Source: Dendrolimus kikuchii (Eukaryota > Arthropoda > Insecta > Lepidoptera > Lasiocampidae). Taken from it: DNA of 64,000 bases. The position numbers were made by a program, and so were the translations under genes. Below are positions 12,801 through 22,634 of the stretch, one piece after another; the first letter of the stretch is position 1; every line of letters starts with the position of its first letter. Under the pieces are notes generated by a model that did no database searches, was not told where the DNA came from, and saw only the letters and a list, made by a program, of their open reading frames with translations. The DNA lies in assembly GCA_019925095.2 (NCBI GenBank), contig CM034389.1:20199435-20263434 (forward strand). The letters are read 5' to 3'.

Positions 12801-15800
12801 CAACTGACAGGTTTGCTACGGCTTAGCCATCAGCCGTCGGTAACTTCGGATGTCCGATAGCCGATGGCTGTCGCTTTGACTGTTGTCGCAGCCAAACATC
12901 CGATTGCTTATTGAACCATTATTAACCGGATGGCTAAGTTTTTGAATTTTCGGTCGGTTACCTATCGCTACGTCTTATGGACACCTGCTAGTTACAGGAA
13001 AACAAATGTTTAGCCATAGCAATGCTGCCTCCACCAAGTCCCGGTAGAAGGGGTAGATCCAAGAAACGCTGGTTTGAAGTCATGATTGAGACGATATATA
13101 CATGCCCGATGATTTTAAATGAAGGACGAAAAGAAAAAGATCGAAAACGGACTCCGAAGCGAACGCTCCGAACGTAACCAGTACTTAACACTCAAATAAT
13201 AACAACAACAAGCAACATTTTTTGTAAATTCAACTATTTTACAATTGTAACCTTTACCTAAATCCAATACCTCCCAACCACCAGTAAAGCCGTGGCAACT
13301 TTACTTGCAGCTCACACAAACTCGTTGAGAGAACTTAGAAAGACATATATCACCCAATTTATTTTATCGCACTCACAAGTACTATTTTAAATTAAAAAAG
13401 ATTAACACACCACCGTCATTAATCGTTTCCAATCAATATACTACAAGATTTCGAGAAGATAATAAAGGTATATCGACATATTTCTCAATTTCCCATCAAT
13501 AAGTCTATCCTACACTTACTGATTACAGGTTCCTTTTTAATATCCGGCTGCGAATCCGAGAATCTCTTCAACAAGTCTTCGGCGAGTGACTCCGCGTTGT
13601 CACTGCCCGGCGCATTGCCGCTACCTTCGCTCTTCGTCACCTGTTCAATAGAAAAAGACAAAAATTAATTTTCTAATATAGATAACATTGAATTAATAAC
13701 TAAGCCTGCCGCCTTAAGGATTGTGGAAACGAAAACTGTACATAAAATAACTAAAACTAATGTACGAACCGAACGCACTTTCGCCGCTTGCGCAAGACGG
13801 TATTGCGATAGAAGTTGCTGCATTAACCCCTGGAACAAAAGTTAAAGTTCAATTTATTTATGAGAACAACACAGCAGATAATAATCATTAAAATTAATGA
13901 GTACATCGTTTGCAAGTGTTTAAAACTAAATTGCCACACAGGTGTGACAGATATATATTTGTACTTAAAATTAAGTAAACTGTTAATTAAACCATTGCAG
14001 AAGAATACAAATAATAATGGCCCAGTGAAAGACATATCTTAGAAAAAGTCCTAAATCCTATATACATGTCACAATAGGTCACTTTTCTCGAGATTATACA
14101 AAATTTCTTTTTTAGACCAATTTAATCAAAAAACCTACAGTTGTGTTTTTAAAGATTGATCGATTTGGTCTAAAATTTTAATTTAAATAATGAAACATCA
14201 ATACGCAATGGAAAGACCTGTGGTGCTAATTATGAATATAACTAAATACAAAATAGTCACTAGATATACGCTGCTTTGTATAGTAAGAGCAAAACTTAAA
14301 TGCATCTCTGAAATTCGTACATGTCATTGTTTAAAACGCACGAGGTGGTGGTACGTACGCGATAAGCTCTCACTCAACTACTACCCGGACTCGTAAGCTA
14401 TCTCTTTCACACTACTCTTACGGAGCTAATTTCTCTCGAGTTTTGCGCGTACTGTACATGCTACTGTCATTGTTAATAATATTCTTCAATGGTATTAACA
14501 ATGTTGGTAATTCATTATATACTTAAATCGAGGTTAGAGGTGCACTTCTGAGTACACAGTGTTCATATATTACATTTTTAAGAAAAATTATTAAAGTTAC
14601 AAGAAAAAAAGTTATTGATTACAAAATAAACTACACTATTATCTATCAGTATACATAATATTATATCTACTGCATATTATGCAAAGTATAATAAAAAAAA
14701 TACAGGTGTGTTTATATTTTTCAAAATCAGCAGATTCGGTTCCTGACAGTTTACCGGATATTTATCGCTATTTCGTATAGTTTTAGATTTGGCCCTGAAG
14801 GCCCACTTGAAATATTCACTCTGTATATATAATTTCTTATGAACGAGTATTCGTATGCTAAACTGAATATTCAATTATACATATACAGTCGTACATATAA
14901 ATATGCACAATTTACTAAATGCCAAATAGATATGATGATAAATGTAAATGTACTTGTTGTTGCGGCGATAGGTTGTGCGAGTTCTTCTGCAGGTACTGCA
15001 GGGTGTGCAGCTGCTGGGTGGAGAGGGGAGGCGGGTCGTCGGGCCGCTTGCCGGGGTACGGGGGCGGCGCCGACTTGGGCGCGCGCGACGACATCTCCGC
15101 AGAGATGGGCAGGTTCCACGCCTCCTCGATCGACGGCAACTGGCGGCGCCTGACACCAAACACAATTAGCCGGTCGTGACACACGTCTACACCATAGCTC
15201 CCAAACTAAAGATCGCGTGATATCAATCCACCCCGCGATATATAATTATAAATTCTTGTTGTTGCTGTGGTAGTGTAATAGCTAGCGCACGCGTCACAAC
15301 CTCAAAGGGTGCGGGTGCGAATCCTGACCGGAACGCATGCACCACTTAGGCTGTTTTCTGACATAATGTGCATATTGTTACAATTACAATGTGCTAACAT
15401 CGCTGAAAGGAAAACATCGCGATGAAAGTTCCACATCGAGGTAACCCATGTTTTTTTTTATTGCAGGAGTTCAGCAGACAGGCAGACGACCCACTTTATG
15501 GAAAGCGGTTACCATCGCCTATGGTCATTTGCAATACCAAAGGTTCTACAAATGCGCTGCTGCTCTCTTAAGGGAGACTGGAACCTGGTCACTAATGCCG
15601 GAACACAGCTCAAGATTGTTATGGCGACATACTTTAAGACCAGGGGTGGTAGCCATCCAGTCGGACAAATACCCTAACACCTGGCTGTGGGTTGTTTTGT
15701 CGCCTCTTACGACAGGCCCTCCGGCCAGAAAAACAAAAATCAAATAAATTACCGCGGTTAAAACCGTTAAAACGTAGTTTTATTATGTTACAGTATATTT

Positions 15801-18800
15801 TAAAATTATTTTCATATAATACAGCTAAAACACTATTTATCTTACATTAAAAATATATATCACCAGCTTTTCCTCGCGGCTTCGCTTGCATTAATGTAAG
15901 TTCTGTAGATAAACCAGTTAGGCCAGCTGTTAGGAATCACATACCCTCTCCTTAGAGATGTGTTAGGAAAAGATTAAATACCCACAACGCCATCTAGCGA
16001 AGATAAAACTAACCATGTGAGAGATCAACACATTAAAATGGCATTGTCACTGTTGTTGCCATGATGATCTATTTATATCTAGATTAAGAGTACCCTATGT
16101 CCTTGTCTATACGCCCGACAACGTGTATGCTAAATTTCATGACGATCTGTTGGCGTAGCTAAAGCGTGAAAACATCATAAACAAATCGAAATTATTTAAA
16201 AAAAAAGTTTAATAGATGTTTGAACAATGAATTCCAAGAGTGTAATATAACAGTGTATATTTATATACTCACTTGCCCGTGACCGAAGGCATGGGTGCAT
16301 GTGCCAAATGGGTCCTAAGGAAAGCCAGCCTCTGCCTCAAGGCGGCGTGGGAGGCGGTCGCGGCCGCCCCGCCGTTCGTATAACACGCAAACGCGTCTCT
16401 GGGCATTTGGCAGCTCTCGTACAAGCTGCCCAAGTTGGTCCACGCGGCCGAGTGCCCTTTGTCCAGTTGTACAGCGCATATGTACGCTTGCAACGCATCC
16501 ATTGGCTGATTTTGTTGCTGGTACAGAACGCTACGAACGGCGAATTTGATTAGTACACTACTTTATATAGGTCACATATCGATCCCTTAAAGAGCAGCAG
16601 CACATTGGTTGCAACTTAAGTGTTACAAATGTCCATAGGCGATGGTAACCGCATTCCATCAGGTGGGCCGTTTGCCTGTCTGCTGAACTCAAGCAATAAA
16701 AAAAAATAAAGCCGCCTAACAATCTACCAAAATTTTACAGTAGCCATATAATTATACCTTTTATTTTTGATACAAGTGCAAATGTGGAGAAATAAAAACA
16801 TAGTGCGGTTAGTTTAAATTATACTTAAATAGTAGATAAAATATTTATATCTATTGCGTGAGGTAGTGTTTTCATAAGGAGAATCATTAAAAAAATCCTA
16901 TGTGACATTTTGTTCTTCCCGTCTGATCCACCTAACCCATAATCCCTCCTATCCAACCTTTAGGAAGGGGGGGGGGGGCTTCCTAAAGGTTGGTAACGCA
17001 TTGACTCCTCAAATGGTGTTGCAAACTTCTACAACGACGTAACCCGTTTCCAGTATATTGGCCCTCTGCCTGTGTGGCAGCTTCGCATTAAAAAAAAAAG
17101 GTCAAAAAATGTCAGATAGGTCTTGATAGTTAACAGTCGATATAAGGGAACATTTAGCTCATTTAAATCAAAATTTCGAGATCAGGATTGTTCGTCTTTA
17201 CGAAAACCCGTCACACTTATTCAAAGTAGATTGTTGAATTTCACACATCGGCGTATGTACACGTTTCCTTAGACGAAGTCGCGGGTAACAGCTAGTTTTG
17301 TATTATTTCTTTCACCGTTTCTTTCATACAGATGCCTGAACAACTGAGTCACCACGCTTCCCAACTGGGTATTATCAAACTTAGTGAGAACAAAAACTAC
17401 CCCGGAAACTCTATTTCATAGTATGTCGTCGTTCGACAGCCGCATTTTTTCCTTTTCCATTCTTTGTTCATCATAGATTTCATAATATTTTTAGGACAAG
17501 TTACGCAAGCACGCTAATGACGTGAACAGTTATTTTTGTGAAATAACATTGTACGACAAAGGAGCCCTATAAAAAGTACCAAGAAATTAACTTTTTCTTT
17601 ATCCTTACAATTAGTAAACAAATAACAAAGAATTGCTAATACCTCAGAAGTTATTATAATTTTAATAACACTTCATGTTTCGTCAGTAACTGTTTCCACG
17701 ACTTCTTTCACAAGAAACTTGGATAAATACGCATTTTGCTCAAAATACCCGCTAAATGACAGTAATAGTTTGTACACCCGCTAGATGACAGTAACAATTA
17801 CAACAATTCATATTCGTCTCCTGAGCCCCGGAATATATGGAAATGAAACGTAAACGAAAACTTTGATAAAATTCCCATTTTTTTCTCCGGAATCATTTCT
17901 ATTTGAGACCGTCAGACCAAATTCAAAAATCTGTAATTTATCTCTAGGCATCGTATAAATAGTAGATTTTACTTATATTTTCCAATTTATTTTGAAATCA
18001 CAGTAAGGCACTTTAATTTTATTAGTTGTTGTTGTGCCTACCCCGCAAGGGAACTGGCGTGAAGTTATGTATGTATGTATGTAATTTTATTAGAAAACAA
18101 TTAAAAATTGCCTAAGTATCTATTTATTTACCCTATCGAACACCACGTATCGGCATTTCCTTCGGACTTTTCCACGGAATTCCTGTATGCAATAAAAGCA
18201 TCGTGCACTTTTCCCTGAGCAGCGAAACACCGGCCAAGGAGATAAAGACCAGCACCAGATTCCGGTTCGGCTGCAACGGCTCGCTGCAGGCACCAGATGG
18301 CCGCGCGCGCACGGCCTGCGGGCTCACCCAGTGATATGCATCGGTGGTATAACCATCCTACAAACAAAAAAACAGACCATTATCCAATTCAAAATAAGTT
18401 TCTTAACTGAGTGTTAATTAATTCAAATGTGGTCTTAATTAATAACTAAATATAAGTATTTCGAAAAAGATTATTAAATCTGACAGATTATTACCGACAA
18501 TATTTATAATTTAATTGTAATTTTAAATTATTGCGCTCGAATGCTGCAGTGTTAATTATATCAAATTAAGTTTACCTAGTTGTCTGCACACGTCGGCCTT
18601 AAGTGACGAAGATAGCTGTGGTTCTTTAAGGAGCCTCTCGTAGGCGTCCCTGGCCGCCTTCCTAAGGCCCCGCGCTTCGAGCAAATGCGCCGCGTGGAAG
18701 CTGAGCTCGAGCCGAGTGAACGTGGCGTCCTGATGGGGCGCCAGACGGGCCCGCCTGAAGTGCACTGCAGCCACCGTCCAGTGGCGGCGCGCCTTGAACA

Positions 18801-18883
18801 TCAGCGCCAGACGCAGGTGCGCATCCGCCGCCCGAGAGAACCCGGGCGACACGTACAGTGCCATTTGCAACGCCTTCGTCGCC
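8302..18883 (-). CDS. Utx: Utx (KDM6A-type) H3K27 demethylase, 5'-partial gene span
   Basis: UTX proteins are nuclear Fe(II)/2-oxoglutarate dioxygenases that remove di- and trimethyl marks from histone H3 lysine 27 and work within MLL3/4 (Trr) COMPASS complexes. Eight coding exons read on the minus strand: 18883-18576, 18357-18132, 16530-16273, 15149-14954, 13829-13779, 13640-13520, 10102-9955 and 9865-8302. Every junction has AG/GT and the codon phases add up, giving about 956 residues before the stop. Order: TPR repeats (first three exons), a linker with the conserved [12 protein letters not shown] motif, then JmjC and a Cys4 zinc module. The first exon starts inside a tryptophan codon of the TPR region, so the start codon and about the first 100+ residues are missing. 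Family assignment is firm from residue-level similarity to animal UTX; exon limits are inferred by eye. Confidence 0.93.
9955..10102 (-). CDS. Utx: Utx linker exon
   Basis: A 148-nt exon with acceptor ttatttcag at 10103 and donor gtgagt from 9954. Phases are A|CA in and AA|G out, matching both neighbours. It encodes the stretch ending [15 protein letters not shown], which aligns with the 'AEVLKAC' segment just before the JmjC-flanking proline-rich region of UTX. The intron to the last exon is only 89 nt. Confidence 0.88.
10103..10805. other. Utx intron sequence, no feature seen
   Basis: AT-rich first part of the intron between the exons at 10102 and 13520. No ORF, hairpin or repeat stands out apart from a short GC-richer patch at 10660-10720. 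Confidence 0.5.
10806..11500 (+). mobile_element. 5'-truncated LINE 3' end, frameshifted, with (ATGT)n tail
   Basis: The frame from 10817 encodes the C-terminal part of a non-LTR reverse transcriptase protein: [12 protein letters not shown], then [13 protein letters not shown] and [11 protein letters not shown]. This is the region after the catalytic core in RTE-like insect elements. Near 11180-11200 the frame shifts by one; coding continues in the other frame as [15 protein letters not shown] and [12 protein letters not shown], ending at 11469. It ends in a microsatellite tail (ATGT repeats, 11474-11499), which fits RTE-type LINEs. Dead copy, inserted sense to the plus strand in a Utx intron. 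Confidence 0.8.
11501..12110. other. Intron sequence, no coding feature
   Basis: Non-coding. A perfect CRE-type octamer TGACGTCA lies at 11733-11740. Otherwise nothing. Confidence 0.45.
12117..12137 (+). promoter_or_regulatory. CRE octamer next to a TATA box (candidate cryptic promoter)
   Basis: A perfect palindromic TGACGTCA (12117-12124) is followed six bases on by TATATAAG (12130-12137). CRE-plus-TATA spacing of this kind is seen in inducible promoters. It sits inside a Utx intron with no ORF of note downstream, so it could be an intronic promoter for a non-coding RNA, part of an old transposon, or chance. Confidence 0.3.
12138..12995. other. Intron sequence with fold-back patch
   Basis: Non-coding. 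At about 12725-12970 several short motifs (GGCTTAGCC, GCCGTCGG, CCGATGGC, CCGGATGGCTAAG) recur in both orientations, suggesting an old MITE or folded repeat. Ends are not definable. Confidence 0.3.
13000..13215 (+). mobile_element. Short LINE 3'-terminal fragment
   Basis: Plus-strand translation contains [19 protein letters not shown], matching the basic 'GRPKKRW' C-terminal motif common at the end of insect non-LTR reverse transcriptases. It then reaches a stop and an AACAACAACAA tail. About 200 bp, dead fragment. Confidence 0.55.
13520..13640 (-). CDS. Utx: Utx linker exon (acidic, lysine-containing)
   Basis: A 121-nt exon bounded by acceptor attgaacag and donor GTAAGTG. It opens in phase 0 with Val-Thr-Lys-Ser and runs through a serine/acidic segment to KKEPVI, ending one base into a codon completed at 10102. 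No known domain. Sequence similarity alone would not identify it; it is supported by strong splice sites, an open frame and phase agreement on both sides. Confidence 0.78.
13779..13829 (-). CDS. Utx: Utx 51-nt microexon (Gln-rich linker)
   Basis: Acceptor ttttgttccag precedes an open 17-codon stretch, [17 protein letters not shown]. It resembles the glutamine-rich helix that follows the 'LESQF' segment in animal UTX. Two donors fit: AAA|GTGCGT (chosen) or TCG|GTTCGT nine bases later. Both keep phase 0, so the protein differs only by three residues. It is too short to be found by ORF length. Confidence 0.72.
14000..14953. other. Utx intron with a small fold-back repeat
   Basis: Inverted copies of TTTAGACCAATTT (about 14110-14125) and ATTTGGTCTAAA (about 14163-14175) bracket about 70 bp. 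A related TTTAGACCAAATCAGTC occurs at about 39318, so this is probably a tiny MITE. The rest is AT-rich and featureless. Confidence 0.4.
14954..15149 (-). CDS. Utx: Utx exon carrying the LPSIEEAW linker motif
   Basis: This 196-nt exon has acceptor gtgtcag and donor CAA|GTACAT. The first base completes a lysine codon from the previous exon. The peptide starts [20 protein letters not shown], a strongly conserved arthropod UTX block after the TPRs, and continues through a Pro/Lys segment to a Leu/Gln-rich helix ending SPQQQ. The exon is GC-rich, like the others in this gene. Confidence 0.88.
15255..15445 (+). mobile_element. tRNA-derived SINE
   Basis: A degenerate tRNA-like head has an A-box-like stretch (GTAATAGCTAGCG) and a B box close to consensus (GGGTGCGAATCC, 15313-15324). 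It is followed by a body ending in GGAAAACATCGCGATGAAA, a block I associate with lepidopteran tRNA SINEs. Not a functional tRNA gene: the stems do not pair properly. Confidence 0.65.
15451..15745 (-). repeat. LINE-tailed short repeat, copy 1
   Basis: Read on the minus strand it ends ...GGCGATGGTAACCGC...CTGTCTGCTGAACTCCTGCAATAAAAAAAAA. The same roughly 300-bp unit occurs at 34728-35043, 52439-52757 and 56561-56878, with partial copies at 16582-16710 and 44041-44235. It has an A-rich 3' end but no ORF of its own. It directly abuts the tRNA-derived SINE. Confidence 0.8.
15746..16272. other. Intron sequence with a decayed dispersed repeat
   Basis: Positions 15860-16200 read like a common lepidopteran interspersed repeat (CGCGGCTTCGCTTGC near the start; ACGATCTGTTGGCGTAGCT later). 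No ORF. Confidence 0.45.
16273..16530 (-). CDS. Utx: Utx TPR exon ([14 protein letters not shown])
   Basis: A 258-nt exon between acceptor ccgttcgtag and donor gtgagt. It encodes [20 protein letters not shown] and then a TPR pair containing [13 protein letters not shown], near-identical to animal UTX. It is followed by an alanine-rich helix with RLAFLRTHL (the 'ARIKYLQ' position of human UTX). Incoming phase is GG|C and outgoing phase AA|G, both matching neighbours. TPRs in this family mediate protein contacts. Confidence 0.93.
16582..16710 (+). repeat. LINE-tailed short repeat, 5'-truncated copy
   Basis: Begins within the unit at AGAGCAGCAGC and runs to the 3' tail GGCGATGGTAACCGCATTCC...CAATAAAAAAAAA. 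5' truncation with an intact A-rich end is what target-primed reverse transcription leaves. Confidence 0.75.
16711..18020. other. Large Utx intron; G-loop hairpin and LINE-tail relic
   Basis: Non-coding. A perfect 15-bp inverted repeat (16953-16967 and 16979-16993) encloses a pure G loop. From about 16985 to 17100 the sequence resembles the LINE-tail family (GGTTGGTAACGCA, then GCCCTCTGCCTGTGTGGCAG and a poly(A)). Confidence 0.5.
18025..18083 (+). repeat. Terminal 60 bp of the (ATGT)-tailed LINE
   Basis: GTGCCTACCCCGCAAGGGAA then CTGGCGTGAAGTTATGTATGTATG is almost identical to the end of the LINE at 11440-11499. It is an extreme 5' truncation of the same family. Confidence 0.75.
18132..18357 (-). 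CDS. Utx: Utx TPR exon (LLGRCF...DTWCSIG)
   Basis: A 226-nt exon after acceptor gtttgtag, donor gtaaat. Reading G|GA TGG TTA, it gives GWLYHRC and then TPR helices ending [20 protein letters not shown] and ADTWCSI, which align residue by residue with the UTX TPR repeats. The stretch between the first Cys and the LLGRCF motif is more divergent than the rest and rich in Arg/Ala. Confidence 0.94.
18576..18883 (-). CDS. Utx: Utx TPR exon (LRLALMFK...), most upstream exon found
   Basis: A 308-nt exon with acceptor ttttactggcag and donor CTAG|GTAAAC. It encodes [20 protein letters not shown], then [13 protein letters not shown] and a TPR pair ending KADVCRQLG, matching the UTX block around 'LYVDPSF...LRLGLMFK'. 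The first base (G, 18883) must complete a codon begun in an upstream exon, most likely TG|G for the conserved Trp. No exon encoding the preceding conserved block (LGHFNLLLEDY...NAFQW) was found upstream in the window. Confidence 0.94.
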
Positions 18884-20950
18884 CTGCCAGTAAAAACGTT
18901 AACGAAACATCCGCCCCATAAACATTGGAGTATAAAAAAAACATGAAAAAGCTATGGACGGAGCATTGTGTAGTGGACCCCAGACAGAGTACAGAAACAA
19001 AAGGTTGCAAGCAATAAAGCCATTCGTTTACATTTAAACGACCCGCATGAAAGACATTGTTTTCTACAAATAAACTAGAAAACAATGTCAAAGTTACAGC
19101 TTGAACTTGACTGACCGACAAGGTCACACGAATTATGAATAATGGTATATAAAAGAAGCGCTCTCGTTCGCCTGGCAGCGTTTAGTGACGGCAACAAAAA
19201 ACATTCGAACATGTGGACCTCAAGTAAAACTACTACCTCAATTTTTTGCGGAGCCTCTAAGGATCTTTAGAAAGTTTCAGCAAACGCATATTTCGACTAT
19301 AATGGTACCTTTAGGACGGCTTTATTTCAATATATGCTTCCTAAAATATAAACCGGTCCGCTTTGTCGAGTTTTGGAATGAGATTGCATTACGCTTTATG
19401 GGTCCATTGAATCGACGACCTTTGATTGTGGAGACCGATCTCTCAACTGTAATAGCAGGTAGAAAATAAATTGTGATTGACGTCGGTAACAATTGTAGGT
19501 TGCAGCATGAATAACTTGCTTTCTAAGGAATGCGTTTGAGATGTCATGGTACCTAATTTCTAAGGTAGAAGAGAGGGAATTGAGCCGTGATGTCGAAGAG
19601 CGCATCACCGGAGCGTAACGTCACCGATGCGCCCGCGGGGTCGACGACCGTCTGAAGCTCGTGCAATCGATCGGACGATGCAACGCAACGTCTAGACAGC
19701 GATCACCACCGGCCGAATCCGATGCCTATATCGCCTTTATTTAGATGACCTCGGCTGACATTTGCGGGCCGAAACAAAGGAGCGAGACAGGTGCCCAACA
19801 ACGCGCAGCCCGATGCCGACAACTAAATTAAATTACAATCACGGAGACGCGCACATACGCTGTTGCGGTGGACTGGAGAAAGCTTTCACTGTAAGCGTCT
19901 TTAACAACGATGTTAGGCGTGCACTAATAATAATACCCCTAAATACATGCTGATTCCCCAGCGCTACATCTTTAAAAGTTCGAAAACAGTAAAAAATAAA
20001 AACTAAGCAATGTTTGATCGATAACATTAGTCCCAGCTGGGAAACTAGAGTATTATTGAAGTGATAAAACCAAGTAGGTATAAGTGAACAGGGCCGAGTC
20101 GTCCCTGGTTCAATGATAACATGTTGGTCTTTGTTAGATATCGTAAACTCATAAACCTAGTCGCAACTTCACACCCGCCCATGCGATGCGATAACACCGC
20201 ACGCTCGCTACTACGATAAGAGAAATGATACTATACAAATTTACACTGAAAAATGATATAAGTATGTTAACTAATTAAAATTGTAACATCACTGACTAGC
20301 TATAAGTAAAAATACTATAAAATAAATATTTATTCATTTATGTAAATAATTACAAAAGCGTTACAGTATTGTGAAGTAATGGAAGAATGAAAATGCAGAA
20401 TACACGACGGAATCGATTATAATCCGGTTCGCTACCTGCTTCGGGCCCAACCTTAGTTATTATCAGTTGCTCAGGTAAGGGAATTGTGTTTATAGAATCC
20501 TATTCATACATGGAAATTCTCAGTGCTATTGAGATGGAACTTTTTTATTCTCGGAATGAACAAACATCTGTCCGGAACCTGATTGTAACACTGTGATCAC
20601 TAAATGTAGTTTGACGAAAGTTATATAGGTTATACAATAAATATTATCAATACATCGATAGTCGAACATGCATTTGAAATAAAATTTATTATCAGATACC
20701 ACTTTGAAACATATACTGTAAATTTTATTATTTTATATACATATTACGTTTATCCATATAAATATCTGCAATATAGTCACACAAAATCTATGAACAAAAT
20801 TACTGCAAAATGGTGGATTTAAAAAGAACTATTAAACACGCACTAAATCCGTTAACTAGTTACAATTGCTTGCAACACGCTGCAAAAAGTAAAGAAAATA
20901 ATATTCCTATTATGTGTTTTAAACGTATGTATGTGAAGGTGCTCTAGTTT
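18884..20950. other. Upstream of the last recognised Utx exon; non-coding with a TATA promoter candidate
   Basis: No exon for the missing N-terminal TPRs is visible. A GC-richer block at 19590-19860 has several CGATCG/CGACG motifs. TATATAAAAG at 19146-19155 with TTTAGTG about 30 bases on resembles a core promoter (listed separately). The remainder is AT-rich. Confidence 0.45.
19146..19190 (+). promoter_or_regulatory. TATA/initiator-like core promoter candidate
   Basis: TATATAAAAG (19146-19155), a GC-rich spacer, then TTTAGTGACGG (19181-19191), close to an arthropod initiator. The first downstream ATG (about 19211) opens only 19 codons; another frame is open to 19469 without a strong start. 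Whether a transcript exists is unknown. Confidence 0.3.
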
Positions 20951-20954
20951 ACAT

Positions 20955-21085
20955 ATGAACGAATGAATGAAGACTCTTTATTGTTCACCATAACTTAAAC
21001 TTAGACATTTAATATAAATACATCCATTAGAACAATGGGCGGCCTTATCGCTTATAGCGATCTCTTCCAGGCAATCCGTTGTCTA
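20955..21085 (-). repeat. LINE 3'-end fragment (GGGCGGCCTTATCG family)
   Basis: Carries GACTCTTTATTGTTCACC, GGGCGGCCTTATCGC and GCGATCTCTTCCAGGCAA, in the same order as the copy at 2888-3010. Confidence 0.65.
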
Positions 21086-22160
21086 AGGAGACATTACATA
21101 CATTTACATAGTGTTTTCTTAAGTTTTCGAGCCTAGTATACATAATAAAAGCACGTTTAAACTGTTTTAAGTGCGATATTTTATTTGATTTTTATTTACC
21201 ACACATGTTGCGAAGCGGTGGTAAATTAGATTAGGCATAAATAATAATTACAATAAACAAGTTGGCGGTAGGCTAAATAAAACTTTAAAATTACTCATTG
21301 ACACTTGACATCTTTGTCTTCCGTGATCACGGCTACTGTTAAGTGGCCGAAACGTCTGCATTAAAATCAAATAAAATATCTTGTTTAAAAGCGTACAAAC
21401 GTAGTTTTATTGTGCTCTATTTTAGCTCTAACACATGCATTGAAAAATGGATGGAAGAGTAACAACATGAGCTAGGTCTGACCTAGATCTGAACTCGCCG
21501 GCAGCTCAAGGACAGATTGTCCGCTATTTATAGAGTTCATTCGTCGGTCGTCATTGCCTCGCACTTACTTTACGTAACTGAAGTAAGCAGTCGCTAGGTG
21601 CGCCGTGGCACGTGATCTTAGAGATCGAACATAATGAACGCGCTTTCCCACGGCTCCCACGGAAGCCGACCGAGGGGGACGGATAACTTAAGCGAAATAA
21701 TAATCCATTTTAATGTTTGCACAGGGGATGTCTGAGGCCCAACACTTCCTTTACACGTGGTCTCTAAAACAACGAGGTCAAAGTCGTGGGATTTTTTTAT
21801 CCGTCCAATCGGAAGAGCCTTCGATAATTAGCATCTGACGTTCTATATATATCTATACAAGAAACATTACAACCCGTAGTGCTAATTAGAAGCTAAAATG
21901 ACTAATAATTAACGCTGTCATACTGATGGAAGTCGTGATAGATCAGTTTGTAAGACACAAGCTCTGAGGGCATAATAGGTACTGATTAGATAGTACCGAA
22001 CGACGAAAGACGTTATAGAATAAAGCTAATGAAAGAAAAAATACGATTATTTACACCCATACAAGACAAACAAAATTATAATACATAGTCTATAACATTA
22101 TTGAGAGTGCAAGTTTGCTGTATGCCGCAATTTGACACATGAGATGAGCACAATTAGGAA
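21086..22160. other. Non-coding; minus-strand TATA motif in a GC-richer patch
   Basis: At 21440-21690 GC rises. On the minus strand CTCTATAAATAGCGG (about 21521-21535) is a good TATA box, and CTAGGTCTGACCTAG (about 21472-21486) is a perfect palindrome around one base. No ORF. Confidence 0.35.
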
Positions 22161-22634
22161 TCGGCCGTTTTCAATAACTTATCTGAGATTACAGATAGAT
22201 CGCTATCCCCGACCATCAGTAACAGTAAATCTATCCCTTGTTTGCGTTTCACAATCAAGGATAAGTGCTATCTATCCATAGCTAACGATAGATAGCTTCT
22301 TCCCTCTCACTTATCCAAGCCTCTTGAAACGTTCCGTTCTACGATAACCATTTAACGACGTTACGCTTAAAACTAGACTTAAATTTTGTTTTATTTATTT
22401 GTTTATTGTATTATTTACAATGATAAATTACTTTTTTACAACGACAAATCAAAACATAAATAGGAATATTTTTTTTTCATTTGATTTATCGTGCTTTTTA
22501 ATAAAATCAATAATGAAACGAAACGTGTATGGTTTAACAACTGGCAGTTGTCATTTTGTGTTTTTGTTTTGTTTAAAAGCGTTTCACGACTTTCTTGTAT
22601 CTTATTTCTTATGTTTAATTTTGTGTAGAATAAA

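Noticed and set aside
15255..15330. Functional tRNA gene
   Set aside because: Only box-like motifs are kept; acceptor and anticodon stems do not pair, and a SINE body follows directly.
21472..21486. CTAGGTCTGACCTAG as an ecdysone-type nuclear receptor site
   Set aside because: The palindrome lacks the A/T of the AGGTCA half-site next to the spacer; it is just a palindrome.
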